From Flavobacterium bizetiae (GTDB lineage: Bacteria; Bacteroidota; Bacteroidia; Flavobacteriales; Flavobacteriaceae): a stretch of DNA of 64,000 bases. A program made the translations under genes and the position numbers. The notes beneath the pieces are model-generated. The model did not search any database. It saw only the letters and a list, made by a program, of their open reading frames with translations, and was not told the DNA's origin. Below, one piece after another: positions 26,021-34,729 of the stretch; the first letter of the stretch is position 1, and each line of letters starts with the position of its first letter. Location: contig NZ_CADCSU010000055.1 in the NCBI RefSeq assembly GCF_902804475.1, forward strand, positions 25,179 through 89,178, given 5' to 3'.

Positions 26021-26602
26021 TTATCCGTGAACAGTTTCGCTTTTACCATAATTGGTAATAATAGAACCTTCGTATTCAATCCATTCTTTCCAGCGTTTAT
26101 CGATATCTATATTGTCTGTATATTTTCGTGCAAATCCTAAAAATGTTGTATAATGTCCCGCTTCAGAAATCATTAAATCACGATAGAATTTAGCTAATTC
26201 TTCGTCTTTAATATTCTCTGATAATACTTTAAAACGTTCGCAGCTTCTCGCTTCGATCATAGCCGAAAACAACAAACGATCGCAAAGTGCATCTTTTCTG
26301 CTTCCGTCTTTTTTCATGAATTTAAAAAGTTCGTTTACATAATGATCTTTTCTTTCGCGTCCCAAAGTTAAACCTCTTTTTTTGATAATGTCGTGAACCA
26401 TTTGCAAATGCTCTAATTCTTCTCTCGCAATTACAAGCATTTCAGTAACTAATTCTTCTAACTCAGAATTGTAAGTTACTAAACTAATGGCGTTTGAAGC
26501 TGCTTTTTGCTCACACCAGGCATGATCTGTCAGTATTTCTTCGATATTCGACTCGACTATATTTACCCAACGAGGGTCTGTGGCTAATTTTAATCCTAAC
26601 AT
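26021..26602 (-). CDS. miaE: tRNA-(ms2io6A)-hydroxylase
   Basis: The 193-residue diiron protein hydroxylates the isopentenyl side chain of ms2i6A37 in tRNA. Metal-ligand helices show EEILTDHAWCEQKAA, REELEHLQMVH and EARSCERF, with SEAGHYTTF near the end, the MiaE ferritin-like pattern. A -7 element lies just upstream. The prenylation and thiomethylation genes (miaA, miaB) are not in the window. Confidence 0.93.
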   Translation of the reverse strand: MLGLKLATDPRWVNIVESNIEEILTDHAWCEQKAASNAISLVTYNSELEELVTEMLVIAREELEHLQMVHDIIKKRGLTLGRERKDHYVNELFKFMKKDGSRKDALCDRLLFSAMIEARSCERFKVLSENIKDEELAKFYRDLMISEAGHYTTFLGFARKYTDNIDIDKRWKEWIEYEGSIITNYGKSETVHG

Positions 26603-26627
26603 AATTTTATTGAAAAAAAGTATTCTG

Positions 26628-26635
26628 CAAAATTA
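26628..26635 (-). promoter_or_regulatory. -7 promoter element of miaE
   Basis: On the minus strand this is TAATTTTG, 25 bases before the miaE ATG. A TTG -33 element at standard distance is not clear. Confidence 0.5.
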
Positions 26636-26716
26636 GTCATTTTTATCACTGAAATTTAGGAAATATCGTGTAAATACGCTCAAAAAAGCATTATTTTGTA
26701 GCTTGAAACGATATAA

Positions 26717-27961
26717 ATGAATCAGATAAAAAAACTTTTAATCATTGGCCCCGTTTGGCCTGAACCAAATTCATCTGCAGCGGGCGGAAGAATGATGCAA
26801 TTGATCTCTGTTTTTAAGCAAAATGGATTTGAAATTACATTTGCAAGCGCGGCTTTAGACAGTGATTTTATGGTCGATTTATCTGAATTTGGAGTAAAGA
26901 AAGTTTCAATAGAACTCAATAATGCTAGTTTTGACGATTTTGTAATCGAATTAAATCCGGATGTTGTTTTATTTGATCGTTATACGATCGAAGAACAATA
27001 TGGCTGGCGGGTATCTGAAAATTGCCCTAAAGCAATTCGTTTATTAGATACCGAAGATTTGCATTGTTTGAGAGCGGCAAGAGAAAAAGCGTTTAAAGAA
27101 AAAAGGACTTTTGAGCTTCATGATTTATTGTCTGAAGATATTACAAAACGTGAAATTGCCAGTATTTTAAGATGCGATCTTTCTTTTATAATTTCTGAAT
27201 TTGAAATGAAATTACTGAAAGATCTTTTTAAAATAGACGCTGCTTTGTTGCATTATCTTCCTTTTTTAGTAGATGAAATGTCAGAAGAAGATCTTTTGAA
27301 ATTACCATCATTTGAAGAACGAAAAAACTTTGTGTTCATAGGGAATTTTATTCATGAACCCAATTGGAATACCGTGCAGTACTTAAAAGAAACCATTTGG
27401 CCAATAATAAAAAAACAATTTCCGGAAGCGGTTTTAGAGGTTTATGGCGCTTATCCTTCGCAAAAAGTATTGCAATTGCATCAGCCTAAAAACGGTTTTT
27501 TTATTATGGGAAGAGCAGCTGATGCCAATGAAATTGTAAAAAAAGCACGTGTAGTTCTCGCGCCAATTCGTTTTGGAGCAGGTTTAAAAGGAAAATTATT
27601 AGAAGCCATGCAATGCGGAACGCCAAGTGTAACTTCGACAATTGGTTCTGAAGCGATGCATGCCAATTTACCATGGAATGGTTTTGTAACGGATGATGTT
27701 GAATTGTTTGCAAAAAAAGCGGTTGAATTGTATCACGACGAAAACCTTTGGAAACAATCTCAAAAAAATGGAGTTGCAATTGTCAACGAATGTTATCAAT
27801 TGAGTAAATATTCTACAGCATTAATAGCAGCAGTTAATTCATTATTAAATGATTTTGAAAGTCATCGTTTGCATAATTTTATGGGAAGTTTGTTGCAGCA
27901 TCATGCTTATAAAAGTACCATGTATATGTCAAAATGGATTGAAGCTAAAAATAAAAATTAA
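26717..27961 (+). CDS. GT-B fold glycosyltransferase (GT1/GT4-like)
   Basis: The 414-residue cytoplasmic protein has a GT-B layout: an N-terminal Rossmann domain opening with IIGPVWPEPNSSAAGGRMMQ and a C-terminal nucleotide-sugar domain with FIGNFIHEPN and FGAGLKGKLLEAMQCGTPSV, where the family usually contacts the sugar nucleotide. Donor and acceptor cannot be assigned, and no polysaccharide cluster surrounds it. Its stop overlaps the stop of the opposite-strand AraC gene by four bases. Confidence 0.88.
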   Translation: MNQIKKLLIIGPVWPEPNSSAAGGRMMQLISVFKQNGFEITFASAALDSDFMVDLSEFGVKKVSIELNNASFDDFVIELNPDVVLFDRYTIEEQYGWRVSENCPKAIRLLDTEDLHCLRAAREKAFKEKRTFELHDLLSEDITKREIASILRCDLSFIISEFEMKLLKDLFKIDAALLHYLPFLVDEMSEEDLLKLPSFEERKNFVFIGNFIHEPNWNTVQYLKETIWPIIKKQFPEAVLEVYGAYPSQKVLQLHQPKNGFFIMGRAADANEIVKKARVVLAPIRFGAGLKGKLLEAMQCGTPSVTSTIGSEAMHANLPWNGFVTDDVELFAKKAVELYHDENLWKQSQKNGVAIVNECYQLSKYSTALIAAVNSLLNDFESHRLHNFMGSLLQHHAYKSTMYMSKWIEAKNKN

Positions 27962-28830
27962 TTTACCATTTTTCCAAATCCTACAGTTTCACGATACAAT
28001 TGTGGCGAAACATCAGCATTCGTTTTAAAAAATCGGCTAAAATAATGTTCGTCGTCATAACCCAGTTCGTACGCGATTTCTTTAATCGTTTTATTGGTCA
28101 TGTACAATTCTCTTTTCGCTTCAATAATAATTCTTTCGGCGATTAAATCAGTAAGCGTTTTGTTGAAATAATTTTTCGATAATTTAGCTAAGGCTTTCGC
28201 CGAAATATTTAGCATTTCTGCATAATGTCCCGCAGAATGTTTGGTTTTAAAATGCACTTCAATAGCATCTTTTAAATCCTGAAGAATAAAAGGTTCTTTA
28301 CTGTCAGGAACTGCTTTCATTTCTTCTAATTGCTCGTTTTTAAGCCTTGATGCAGTAATTAAAAATATCTTTAAATAAGAAATTAATAACTCATATTGCG
28401 CCAATTCTGCATTTTGAATCTCAGTTTTCATCTGGTCTAAAACCATTTTAAAAGTAGCAGCAGCTTCGCTTGTAATTCGTGTAAAAGGCGGTTGATATAC
28501 ATTATTAAACAAAACACCATTACATGAAACCTCTTTTTGATGGTAATGAATGCAGTAAAAATCAGGGTGAAAATGAATCGCAATTCCTTCAATTGGCTCG
28601 CTTACGCAAAGCATGAAAGGCTGATAAGGCGAAAAGGCGAGGAGTGAGTTTTCTTCAAAATGATGTTCGGCAAAATCAGCTTTTACTTTGCCTTTTCCTT
28701 TCGTTACCCAAATTAAAGAGAAATAATTATTGCGTTGCAAATGATCAAAATGGCTGTTGTCATCAAACGGAAGCAGTTTGAAAGCGAGATTTCCGGTTTG
28801 CGGATTAATTAAAGTAAAAACATTGCTCAT
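27958..28830 (-). CDS. AraC-family transcriptional regulator
   Basis: The 290-residue protein has an N-terminal cupin-like sensing domain (about 20-110, with a histidine-rich patch HFHPDFYCIHYHQ) and a C-terminal double helix-turn-helix (about 190-285; IKEIAYELGYDDEHYFSRFFK is the conserved second motif). It is downstream of the AhpD-like gene on the same strand, which is a plausible target. A 13-bp inverted repeat separates them. Confidence 0.92.
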   Translation of the reverse strand: MSNVFTLINPQTGNLAFKLLPFDDNSHFDHLQRNNYFSLIWVTKGKGKVKADFAEHHFEENSLLAFSPYQPFMLCVSEPIEGIAIHFHPDFYCIHYHQKEVSCNGVLFNNVYQPPFTRITSEAAATFKMVLDQMKTEIQNAELAQYELLISYLKIFLITASRLKNEQLEEMKAVPDSKEPFILQDLKDAIEVHFKTKHSAGHYAEMLNISAKALAKLSKNYFNKTLTDLIAERIIIEAKRELYMTNKTIKEIAYELGYDDEHYFSRFFKTNADVSPQLYRETVGFGKMVN

Positions 28831-28849
28831 ATTTTGTGCGTTTTTAAAA

Positions 28850-28890
28850 TATAAAGATAGTTATGAAATGAATTCACAACTATCTTTATA
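28850..28890 (-). promoter_or_regulatory. 13-bp inverted repeat between the AhpD-like gene and the AraC regulator
   Basis: TATAAAGATAGTT (28850-28862) and AACTATCTTTATA (28878-28890) are perfect reverse complements with a 15-base loop. It lies 20 bases upstream of the AraC start and 18 bases after the stop of the AhpD-like gene, so it is either a weak terminator or an operator. Confidence 0.5.
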
Positions 28891-28908
28891 ATTCGTTTTT
28901 TGTCTGAA

Positions 28909-29460
28909 TTATTTTTGAAGTTCTAAACTTGCAACCTCCGGGAAATCGATTTGAGTATTTGCAGTATTATTAAAATAGTTCGTTAAAACATTCAAAGCTA
29001 CATGCGCTACAATTTCTGCAATTTCGGCTTCTGAAGCTCCGGCATTTTTAATAGCCTGAACATCTTCGTTGCTTACCAAGCCATTTTTGCGAACTAATGT
29101 TTTAGCAAATTGTAGAATCGCTTCCGTTTTTGCGTCAGCAGAATTTCCTGTTCTCGCATCGTGCAAAACCTGTGCATCTGCTTTTAATAATTTTCCGCCA
29201 ATAAAAGTGTGGGCAGCTACGCAATAGTCACATGAATTGCTTTCAGAAACTGTCAAGGCTAATAATTCGCCAGTTTTCGCACTTAATTTTCCGTGGCTTA
29301 AAGCGCCGCTTAAATTTAAATATCCTTCAAGAACCGCCGGAGAATTTCCCATTGTTCTCATCATGTTAGGTACAACGCCTAATTTAGCCTGTACAGCGTT
29401 GAATAAATCTTTAGTTTTTCCTGTTGCTTCTTCTGGGTTTAATGCTGTTAATCGTGTCAT
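28909..29460 (-). CDS. AhpD/carboxymuconolactone decarboxylase-fold protein
   Basis: The 183-residue protein has the CMD fold with the redox pair and proton relay SCDYCVAAH (Cys77, Cys80, His84), as in AhpD-type alkylhydroperoxidases. A peroxidase or related redox role is likely. The C-terminal part (ALNVLTNYFNNTANTQIDFPEV) fits the family of peroxidase-related enzymes. An AraC regulator follows 78 bases downstream. Confidence 0.9.
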   Translation of the reverse strand: MTRLTALNPEEATGKTKDLFNAVQAKLGVVPNMMRTMGNSPAVLEGYLNLSGALSHGKLSAKTGELLALTVSESNSCDYCVAAHTFIGGKLLKADAQVLHDARTGNSADAKTEAILQFAKTLVRKNGLVSNEDVQAIKNAGASEAEIAEIVAHVALNVLTNYFNNTANTQIDFPEVASLELQK

Positions 29461-29588
29461 TGTATTTAATTTTTTATGTTAATTATTAGTTGTTGTCTTT
29501 TGACATTACAAAGGTGCGACGATTACAGAATCTGGAACATGGAGGATTTACGCTATGTGATGGACAATTTTCCCTGAGTTGTTTTTTT

Positions 29589-29697
29589 AGGAGCTAATCC
29601 CGCTATCCGTTACAATCTTTTGTGGCGAACCCCGCCACAAAAGGATTTTCACTTCTATCGGGGCTAGGGCAGTTGTTTTCATAAGAGTGTTTTCGTT
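29589..29697. repeat. Dispersed palindromic repeat, copy B
   Basis: This shares with copy A (16734-16873) the first block AGGAGCTAATCCCGC, the hairpin CTTTTGTGGCG / CGCCACAAAAG, the block CTATCGGGGCTAGGGC and the GTTTTCGTT end, but lacks about 30 internal bases. The 476-base gap 29461-29936 holds this, the next repeat, a terminator and a short tandem repeat, and no gene. Confidence 0.85.
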
Positions 29698-29704
29698 TGT
29701 TTAG

Positions 29705-29799
29705 TCATTGCGAGGAACGAAGCAATCACATGCGGGTGCTTTGTTTGTTATTGATGATTGCGTTTGTTGTTAGTATGATTGCTTCGTTCTTCGCGATGA
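29705..29799. repeat. 24-bp inverted repeat pair around a 47-base centre
   Basis: 29705-29728 (starting TCATTGCGAGGAACGAAG) and 29776-29799 (ending TTCTTCGCGATGA) are reverse complements at 22 of 24 positions. The family word ATTGCGAGGAACGAAGCAATC is known as a dispersed repeat in several bacteria. No protein is encoded in the centre. Confidence 0.75.
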
Positions 29800-29810
29800 T
29801 AAATAAGAAT

Positions 29811-29851
29811 AAAAAAATCCCCAATTACAATTTGTAACTGGGGATTTTTTA
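29811..29851 (-). terminator. Terminator of the M1 aminopeptidase gene
   Basis: AAAAAAATCCCCA(G)-type stem (ATCCCCAATTACAA / TTGTAACTGGGGAT) with T-rich flanks on both strands, about 90 bases downstream of the M1 stop in the minus direction. Confidence 0.75.
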
Positions 29852-29889
29852 GTTTACAATCGCAGTCTTCGGCCAGATCGTAAGCTGAA

Positions 29890-29931
29890 AACTGAGACTG
29901 CGACCGTAAACTGCGACTATAAACTGCGACT
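29890..29931. repeat. 13-bp short tandem repeat
   Basis: The unit RTAAACTGCGACT occurs at 29906-29918 and 29919-29931, with a diverged third unit before it (ACTGAGACTGCGACC). It lies directly downstream of the M1 stop. Confidence 0.65.
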
Positions 29932-29936
29932 GAAAA

Positions 29937-31784
29937 CTATTTCAAAACACCTTCAACTGCCTGAACAGTTGTAGCATGATAACCTGATTTTGCTTTGTCG
30001 AAAATTTTGTTTGCCCAAACTTTTCCTTCCGGAGTTTTTGCCATTTCTTTATAAAGCATCATTACTGATCCGGTTCTGCTGCTTCCAATTAAAAATTGTT
30101 CAATTGCAGGATTGGCGGCTTTGTATTGGTGGCTGATTGCCTGAACAAACCATTGACGTTTAATGATGAAATTACCGCCATTGGTAAAGTTAAATTCTTT
30201 ATCGATCGCTTCCATTTCTTTTGCTGTAATATCAGCTGGAAGATGGTCTATAAAATGCTGTTTTTCGGCTGTTGTAGTGATTTTTTTGCTTAAACCTGCA
30301 ACGCCCGTTTCTCTCCAGCTTTTTTGAATTTTATCAATTGCATCAAAATCAGCAGAGCTTACAGGAGTAATATTTGAGGGAATTCCAGGTTTGTAAATCC
30401 AGTCTTCTGCTTTTATTTTATCTGCAAGTGCTTTGTCTCCTTTTATAAGATTCTCGTTGTAGTATTTAAGAAAATCTTCTGTTGTGATAGATTTAAAGGC
30501 GTGTGCATCGAAATAATTTTTAATAAAAACGTCAAACTTTTCACGTCCAACAGCATTTTCTATTACTCTTAAAAAAGCATATCCTTTTACGTATGGAATC
30601 ATGCTGATTCCGTCATCAGGATTTCTTCCTGTCAGGCTCACTTTTAATCTTGTGTCTGGACTTGTATCTCCATATTCCGCTACATTATCAACTAATTCTT
30701 TACGTGTAATAACGTTTTGCATTTCAAATTCTTTCTCTCCAAAAATGGCTTCGCCAATGCGGTGTTCTACATAAGTGGTAAAACCTTCGTTTAACCAAAT
30801 ATCATCCCAGGTTGCGTTTGTAACTAAGTTTCCGCTCCAGCTGTGACCTAATTCGTGCGCTAATAAACTAGTTAAAGAACGATCTCCTGCAATTACTCCC
30901 GGAGTAAGGAAAGTTAAGTTAGGATTTTCCATTCCTCCGTAAGGGAAACTTGGAGGTAAAACCAAAACATCGTAACGTCCCCAACGGTAAGGTCCGTAAA
31001 GTTTTTCGGCAGCTACAACCATTTTTCCAAGTTCAGCAAATTCCCAAGCCGATTTTTTTAGCATCGATGGTTCTGCATAAACTCCGGTTCTGTTATCAAT
31101 AGATTGAAATTCAAGATCTCCAACGGCAATTGCCATTAAATAAGAAGGAATTGCTTTGTCTTGTTTAAAAGTATAAACTCCTGTATCGTTTTTCTTCTGA
31201 GGATTTACAGCACTCATTACAGCTAATAAATCTTTAGGAACTGTAACTTTTGCATTATACGTAAAACGAATTCCCGGAGAATCCTGACACGGGATCCAGG
31301 TACGAGACCAAACGCTTTCTCCCTGAGAAAATAAGAAAGGTTTCTTTTTGTCTGCAGTTTGTTCTGGTTTTAGCCATTGTAATGCAACGGCATCTTTAGT
31401 GGTGCTGTAGTAAATGTTTACTTTAGTAGTAGTAGGTTCGATGGTAATGTGAAGTGGTTTTCCGTGAAATTCCACGTCTTTTCCAAGCTCAAATTTAGTC
31501 TCTTTTTCATCATCACCTAAAGTTACTTTTGTAATGTTAAGTGTGTTTTCGTCAAAGATAATTTCGTTTCCTTTGCTTGCGTTGTCAATTAACCAGGAAG
31601 CTTTTCCTGAAATAGTTTGAGTATCAAAGTCAACTTTTATATCCAGATCTAAATGTTTTACAACAGCAAGTTCTGGTTTAGAATAACTGTGTTCGTCTGT
31701 AACAGCAGCGGTTTTTTCGATTTGTTCCTTTTTCTGGCAGGCTATTACTGTCAGGAATAAAGTGGCAAGGATTAGTTTTTTCAT
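29937..31784 (-). CDS. M1-family zinc aminopeptidase, lipoprotein
   Basis: The 615-residue lipoprotein (lipobox IAC, Cys16) has the substrate motif GGMENP and the zinc site HELGHSW with His310, Glu311, His314 and Glu333 (HExxH-18-E). The layout with a C-terminal helical domain resembles leukotriene A4 hydrolase-type M1 enzymes. It releases N-terminal residues from peptides on the periplasmic side or at the cell surface. It stands alone; the upstream region contains only the pdhC terminator. Confidence 0.93.
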   Translation of the reverse strand: MKKLILATLFLTVIACQKKEQIEKTAAVTDEHSYSKPELAVVKHLDLDIKVDFDTQTISGKASWLIDNASKGNEIIFDENTLNITKVTLGDDEKETKFELGKDVEFHGKPLHITIEPTTTKVNIYYSTTKDAVALQWLKPEQTADKKKPFLFSQGESVWSRTWIPCQDSPGIRFTYNAKVTVPKDLLAVMSAVNPQKKNDTGVYTFKQDKAIPSYLMAIAVGDLEFQSIDNRTGVYAEPSMLKKSAWEFAELGKMVVAAEKLYGPYRWGRYDVLVLPPSFPYGGMENPNLTFLTPGVIAGDRSLTSLLAHELGHSWSGNLVTNATWDDIWLNEGFTTYVEHRIGEAIFGEKEFEMQNVITRKELVDNVAEYGDTSPDTRLKVSLTGRNPDDGISMIPYVKGYAFLRVIENAVGREKFDVFIKNYFDAHAFKSITTEDFLKYYNENLIKGDKALADKIKAEDWIYKPGIPSNITPVSSADFDAIDKIQKSWRETGVAGLSKKITTTAEKQHFIDHLPADITAKEMEAIDKEFNFTNGGNFIIKRQWFVQAISHQYKAANPAIEQFLIGSSRTGSVMMLYKEMAKTPEGKVWANKIFDKAKSGYHATTVQAVEGVLK

Positions 31785-31822
31785 TTTATGAAGAATTGAA
31801 TTAGTGGAGGAAAATTAAACAA

Positions 31823-31856
31823 AAAATCCCGTTTTGAATAAACAAAACGGGATTTT
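31823..31856 (-). terminator. Terminator of pdhA-pdhC
   Basis: A perfect 13-bp stem AAAATCCCGTTTT / AAAACGGGATTTT with an eight-base loop and a T run on the minus strand, about 65 bases after the pdhC stop. Confidence 0.85.
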
Positions 31857-31919
31857 ATATAAATAACCTTAAGCTTCGCTCAAAATGATCTTTTGATTTC
31901 GCTCAGGATAAACATCAAA

Positions 31920-33566
31920 TTATGCCAACATTGTAACCGGGCTTTCGATGTATTGTTTTAATGTTTGTAAGAATTGAGCGCCAGTTGCACCGTCAATTGT
32001 TCTGTGGTCGCACGCTAATGATAACATCATTGTGTTTCCTACTACAATCTGACCGTTTTTAACTACTGGTTTCTCAACAATTGCACCTACAGAAAGGATA
32101 GCAGAGTTTGGTTGGTTGATAATTGAATTGAATTCAGTGATACCAAACATTCCAAGGTTAGATACTGTAAAAGTACTTCCTTCCATTTCTTGTGGTCCAA
32201 GTTTTTTGTTTTTAGCTCTTCCGGCAAGATCTCTTACTGAAGCGCCAATTTGAGATAAACTCATAGCATCTGTAAATTTCAATACAGGAACTACTAATCC
32301 GTCTTCAACAGCTACGGCAACACCAATGTTAACGTGGTGGTTGATGATGATAGCATCTTCTTTCCACTGAGAGTTAATTTTTGGATGTTTTTTCAATGCT
32401 AAAGCACAAGCTTTAATTACCATATCGTTAAAAGATACTTTTGTATCCGGAACAGTATTGATTGTCGCTCTTGAAGCCATAGCTTCGTCCATGCTTACTT
32501 CGATCACTAAGTTGTAGTGAGGTGCAGTAAATAATGACTCAGCAAGACGTTTAGCGATAATTTTACGCATTTGAGAGTTTTTGATCTCTTCGGTGAAAAC
32601 TTCTCCGGCAGGAACAAATACTTTTGGCGCAGCAGGAGCAGCAGTTTCAGCTTTTGGTGCAGCAGCAGTTGCTGTTGCAGCTGGTTGCGCTTGTGCAGAT
32701 GGAGTAAAGTTTTCGATATCGCTTTTTACGATACGTCCGTTTTCTCCAGAACCTTTAACCTGATTCAATTGGATTCCTTTGTCAGAAGCGATTTTTTTCG
32801 CTAATGGCGAAGCTAAAATTCTTCCGTTTGAAGTTTCAGCAACAGCTTCTGTAGCTTTTTCAGCAGCAGGAGCAGCTTTTTCTTCAGTTGCAGGAGCACT
32901 TGCAGTTGTAGTTCCTCCAGCAGTATAATTGTCAGCAATTCCAGAAATATCAGTTCCGGCAGGTCCGATAATAGCTAATAAACTATCAACAGGAGCCGTG
33001 TTTCCTTCCTGAATTCCGATGTATAATAATGTTCCTTCGTTGAAAGACTCAAACTCCATAGTAGCTTTGTCAGTTTCAATTTCAGCAAGAATATCACCTT
33101 CAGCAACAGCATCACCTACTTTTTTCAACCATGTTGCTACAGTTCCTTCTGTCATTGTATCACTCAAACGTGGCATAGTTACTACTACAACACCTTTTGG
33201 TAATTCAGTTGCAGCTTTTGCAGGAGCAGCAGTTTCTGTTTTTGCTTCAGCAGCAGGAGCAGCATCCGCTTTTGGAGCTTCTGCAGCAGGAGCGTCACCA
33301 CCAGCTAAAAGAGCAGAAATATCTTCTCCTTCGTTACCAATGATTGCTAATAATGAATCAACTGGAGCAGTTTCTCCAGCCTGAATTCCGATATGTAAAA
33401 GAGTTCCTTCGTTGAAAGACTCAAATTCCATTGTTGCTTTATCTGTTTCAATTTCAGCAAGGATATCTCCTTCGCTAATTTTGTCGCCTACTTTTTTTAA
33501 CCAAGTCGCTACCGTTCCTTCCGTCATAGTATCGCTCAAACGAGGCATTGTTACTTTTATGGCCAT
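31920..33566 (-). CDS. pdhC: Pyruvate dehydrogenase E2, dihydrolipoamide acetyltransferase with two lipoyl domains
   Basis: The 548-residue E2 transfers acetyl groups to CoA. Lipoyl domains lie at about 5-84 (lipoyl Lys43) and 129-208 (Lys167); by eye they differ at about 9 of 80 residues. Ala/Pro-rich linkers follow each. The E1/E3-binding domain is at about 250-287 (RILASPLAKKIA). The catalytic domain runs from about 320 to the end, with the active-site motif DHRTIDGA (His521). It follows pdhA by six bases. E1-beta and E3 genes are absent from the window. Confidence 0.94.
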   Translation of the reverse strand: MAIKVTMPRLSDTMTEGTVATWLKKVGDKISEGDILAEIETDKATMEFESFNEGTLLHIGIQAGETAPVDSLLAIIGNEGEDISALLAGGDAPAAEAPKADAAPAAEAKTETAAPAKAATELPKGVVVVTMPRLSDTMTEGTVATWLKKVGDAVAEGDILAEIETDKATMEFESFNEGTLLYIGIQEGNTAPVDSLLAIIGPAGTDISGIADNYTAGGTTTASAPATEEKAAPAAEKATEAVAETSNGRILASPLAKKIASDKGIQLNQVKGSGENGRIVKSDIENFTPSAQAQPAATATAAAPKAETAAPAAPKVFVPAGEVFTEEIKNSQMRKIIAKRLAESLFTAPHYNLVIEVSMDEAMASRATINTVPDTKVSFNDMVIKACALALKKHPKINSQWKEDAIIINHHVNIGVAVAVEDGLVVPVLKFTDAMSLSQIGASVRDLAGRAKNKKLGPQEMEGSTFTVSNLGMFGITEFNSIINQPNSAILSVGAIVEKPVVKNGQIVVGNTMMLSLACDHRTIDGATGAQFLQTLKQYIESPVTMLA

Positions 33567-33572
33567 AATATA

Positions 33573-34571
33573 TTATAGTTTATGAGGTGTGAATGGATAG
33601 TCTTCTTGTGCGTATACTACATCGTATAATTGTTCTAATTCAGGATATGGAGATTCTTCAGCGAATTTCACACATTCTTCAACCAAGTCTTTTACTCTTT
33701 GGTCAATTACTTCAATTTCTTCTTCTGTAGCATACTTTTGATCCATAATTACATCTAAAACCTGAGTAATAGGGTCAATTTTTTTGTATTCTTCAACCTC
33801 TTCTTTAGAACGGTATAATTGTGCATCAGACATAGAGTGTCCTCTGTAACGGTACGTTTTCATTTCAAGGAAAGTTGGTCCGTCACCACGACGAGCTCTG
33901 TCAATAGCTTCAGTCATTGCTTCAGCAACTTTTACAGGATTCATTCCGTCAACTGGTCCGCAAGGCATTTCATATCCTAAACCAAGTTTCCAGATATCAG
34001 TATGGTTTGCAGTTCTTTCTACAGAAGTTCCCATTGCATAACCGTTGTTTTCAACGATAAATACAACTGGCAATTTCCATAGCATAGCCATGTTGAAAGC
34101 TTCGTGAAGAGAACCTTGCCTTGCAGCACCATCACCAAAATAGGTCATAGTAACTCCGCCAGTTTCAAAATATTTATCAGCAAAAGCTAAACCAGCTCCT
34201 ACCGGAATTTGTCCACCTACGATTCCGTGTCCTCCGTAAAAACGGTGTTCTTTAGAGAAAATGTGCATAGAACCTCCCATACCTTTAGAAGTTCCTGTTG
34301 CTTTTCCTAAAAGCTCAGCCATTACACGTCGGGGATCAACTCCCATACCAATTGGTTGTACGTGATTTCTGTAAGCAGTAATCATCTTGTCTTTAGTCAG
34401 GTCCATAGCGTGCAAAGCACCCGCTAGTACAGCTTCCTGACCATTATATAGGTGTAAAAAACCTCTAACTTTTTGTTGAATGTATAATGCTGCAAGTTTG
34501 TCTTCAAACTTTCTCCAAAGTAGCATGTCTTCGTACCACTTTAAATATACTTCTTTTGTAACTTCTTTCAT
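33573..34571 (-). CDS. pdhA: Pyruvate dehydrogenase E1 component, alpha subunit
   Basis: The 332-residue protein carries the thiamine-diphosphate motif, GDG at 146-148 and NN at 175-176, within GDGAARQGSLHEA and IVENNGYAMG. The phosphorylation-loop-like YRYRGHSMSD segment is also present. E1-alpha decarboxylates pyruvate together with E1-beta. It is first in a two-gene operon with the E2 gene. The 158-base upstream gap to cdd holds no gene. Confidence 0.94.
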   Translation of the reverse strand: MKEVTKEVYLKWYEDMLLWRKFEDKLAALYIQQKVRGFLHLYNGQEAVLAGALHAMDLTKDKMITAYRNHVQPIGMGVDPRRVMAELLGKATGTSKGMGGSMHIFSKEHRFYGGHGIVGGQIPVGAGLAFADKYFETGGVTMTYFGDGAARQGSLHEAFNMAMLWKLPVVFIVENNGYAMGTSVERTANHTDIWKLGLGYEMPCGPVDGMNPVKVAEAMTEAIDRARRGDGPTFLEMKTYRYRGHSMSDAQLYRSKEEVEEYKKIDPITQVLDVIMDQKYATEEEIEVIDQRVKDLVEECVKFAEESPYPELEQLYDVVYAQEDYPFTPHKL

Positions 34572-34729
34572 CTGAATTCTTTCTTTTGCTAAAGTTTGTT
34601 TGTGTTATCAATTGTTGCCTATAACGCAAAATAGTTTCCTCCCACAAATTTGCGCCCGAAAGGTCGGGATGCAAAAATAAGACATTCCTATTAAGAAGTA
34701 AAATTTAAAAGGGACTTTTTGGCTTTTTT

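Noticed and set aside
29890..29931. Short tandem repeats as a possible CRISPR array.
   Set aside because: The unit is 13 bases without spacers, and no cas genes are nearby.
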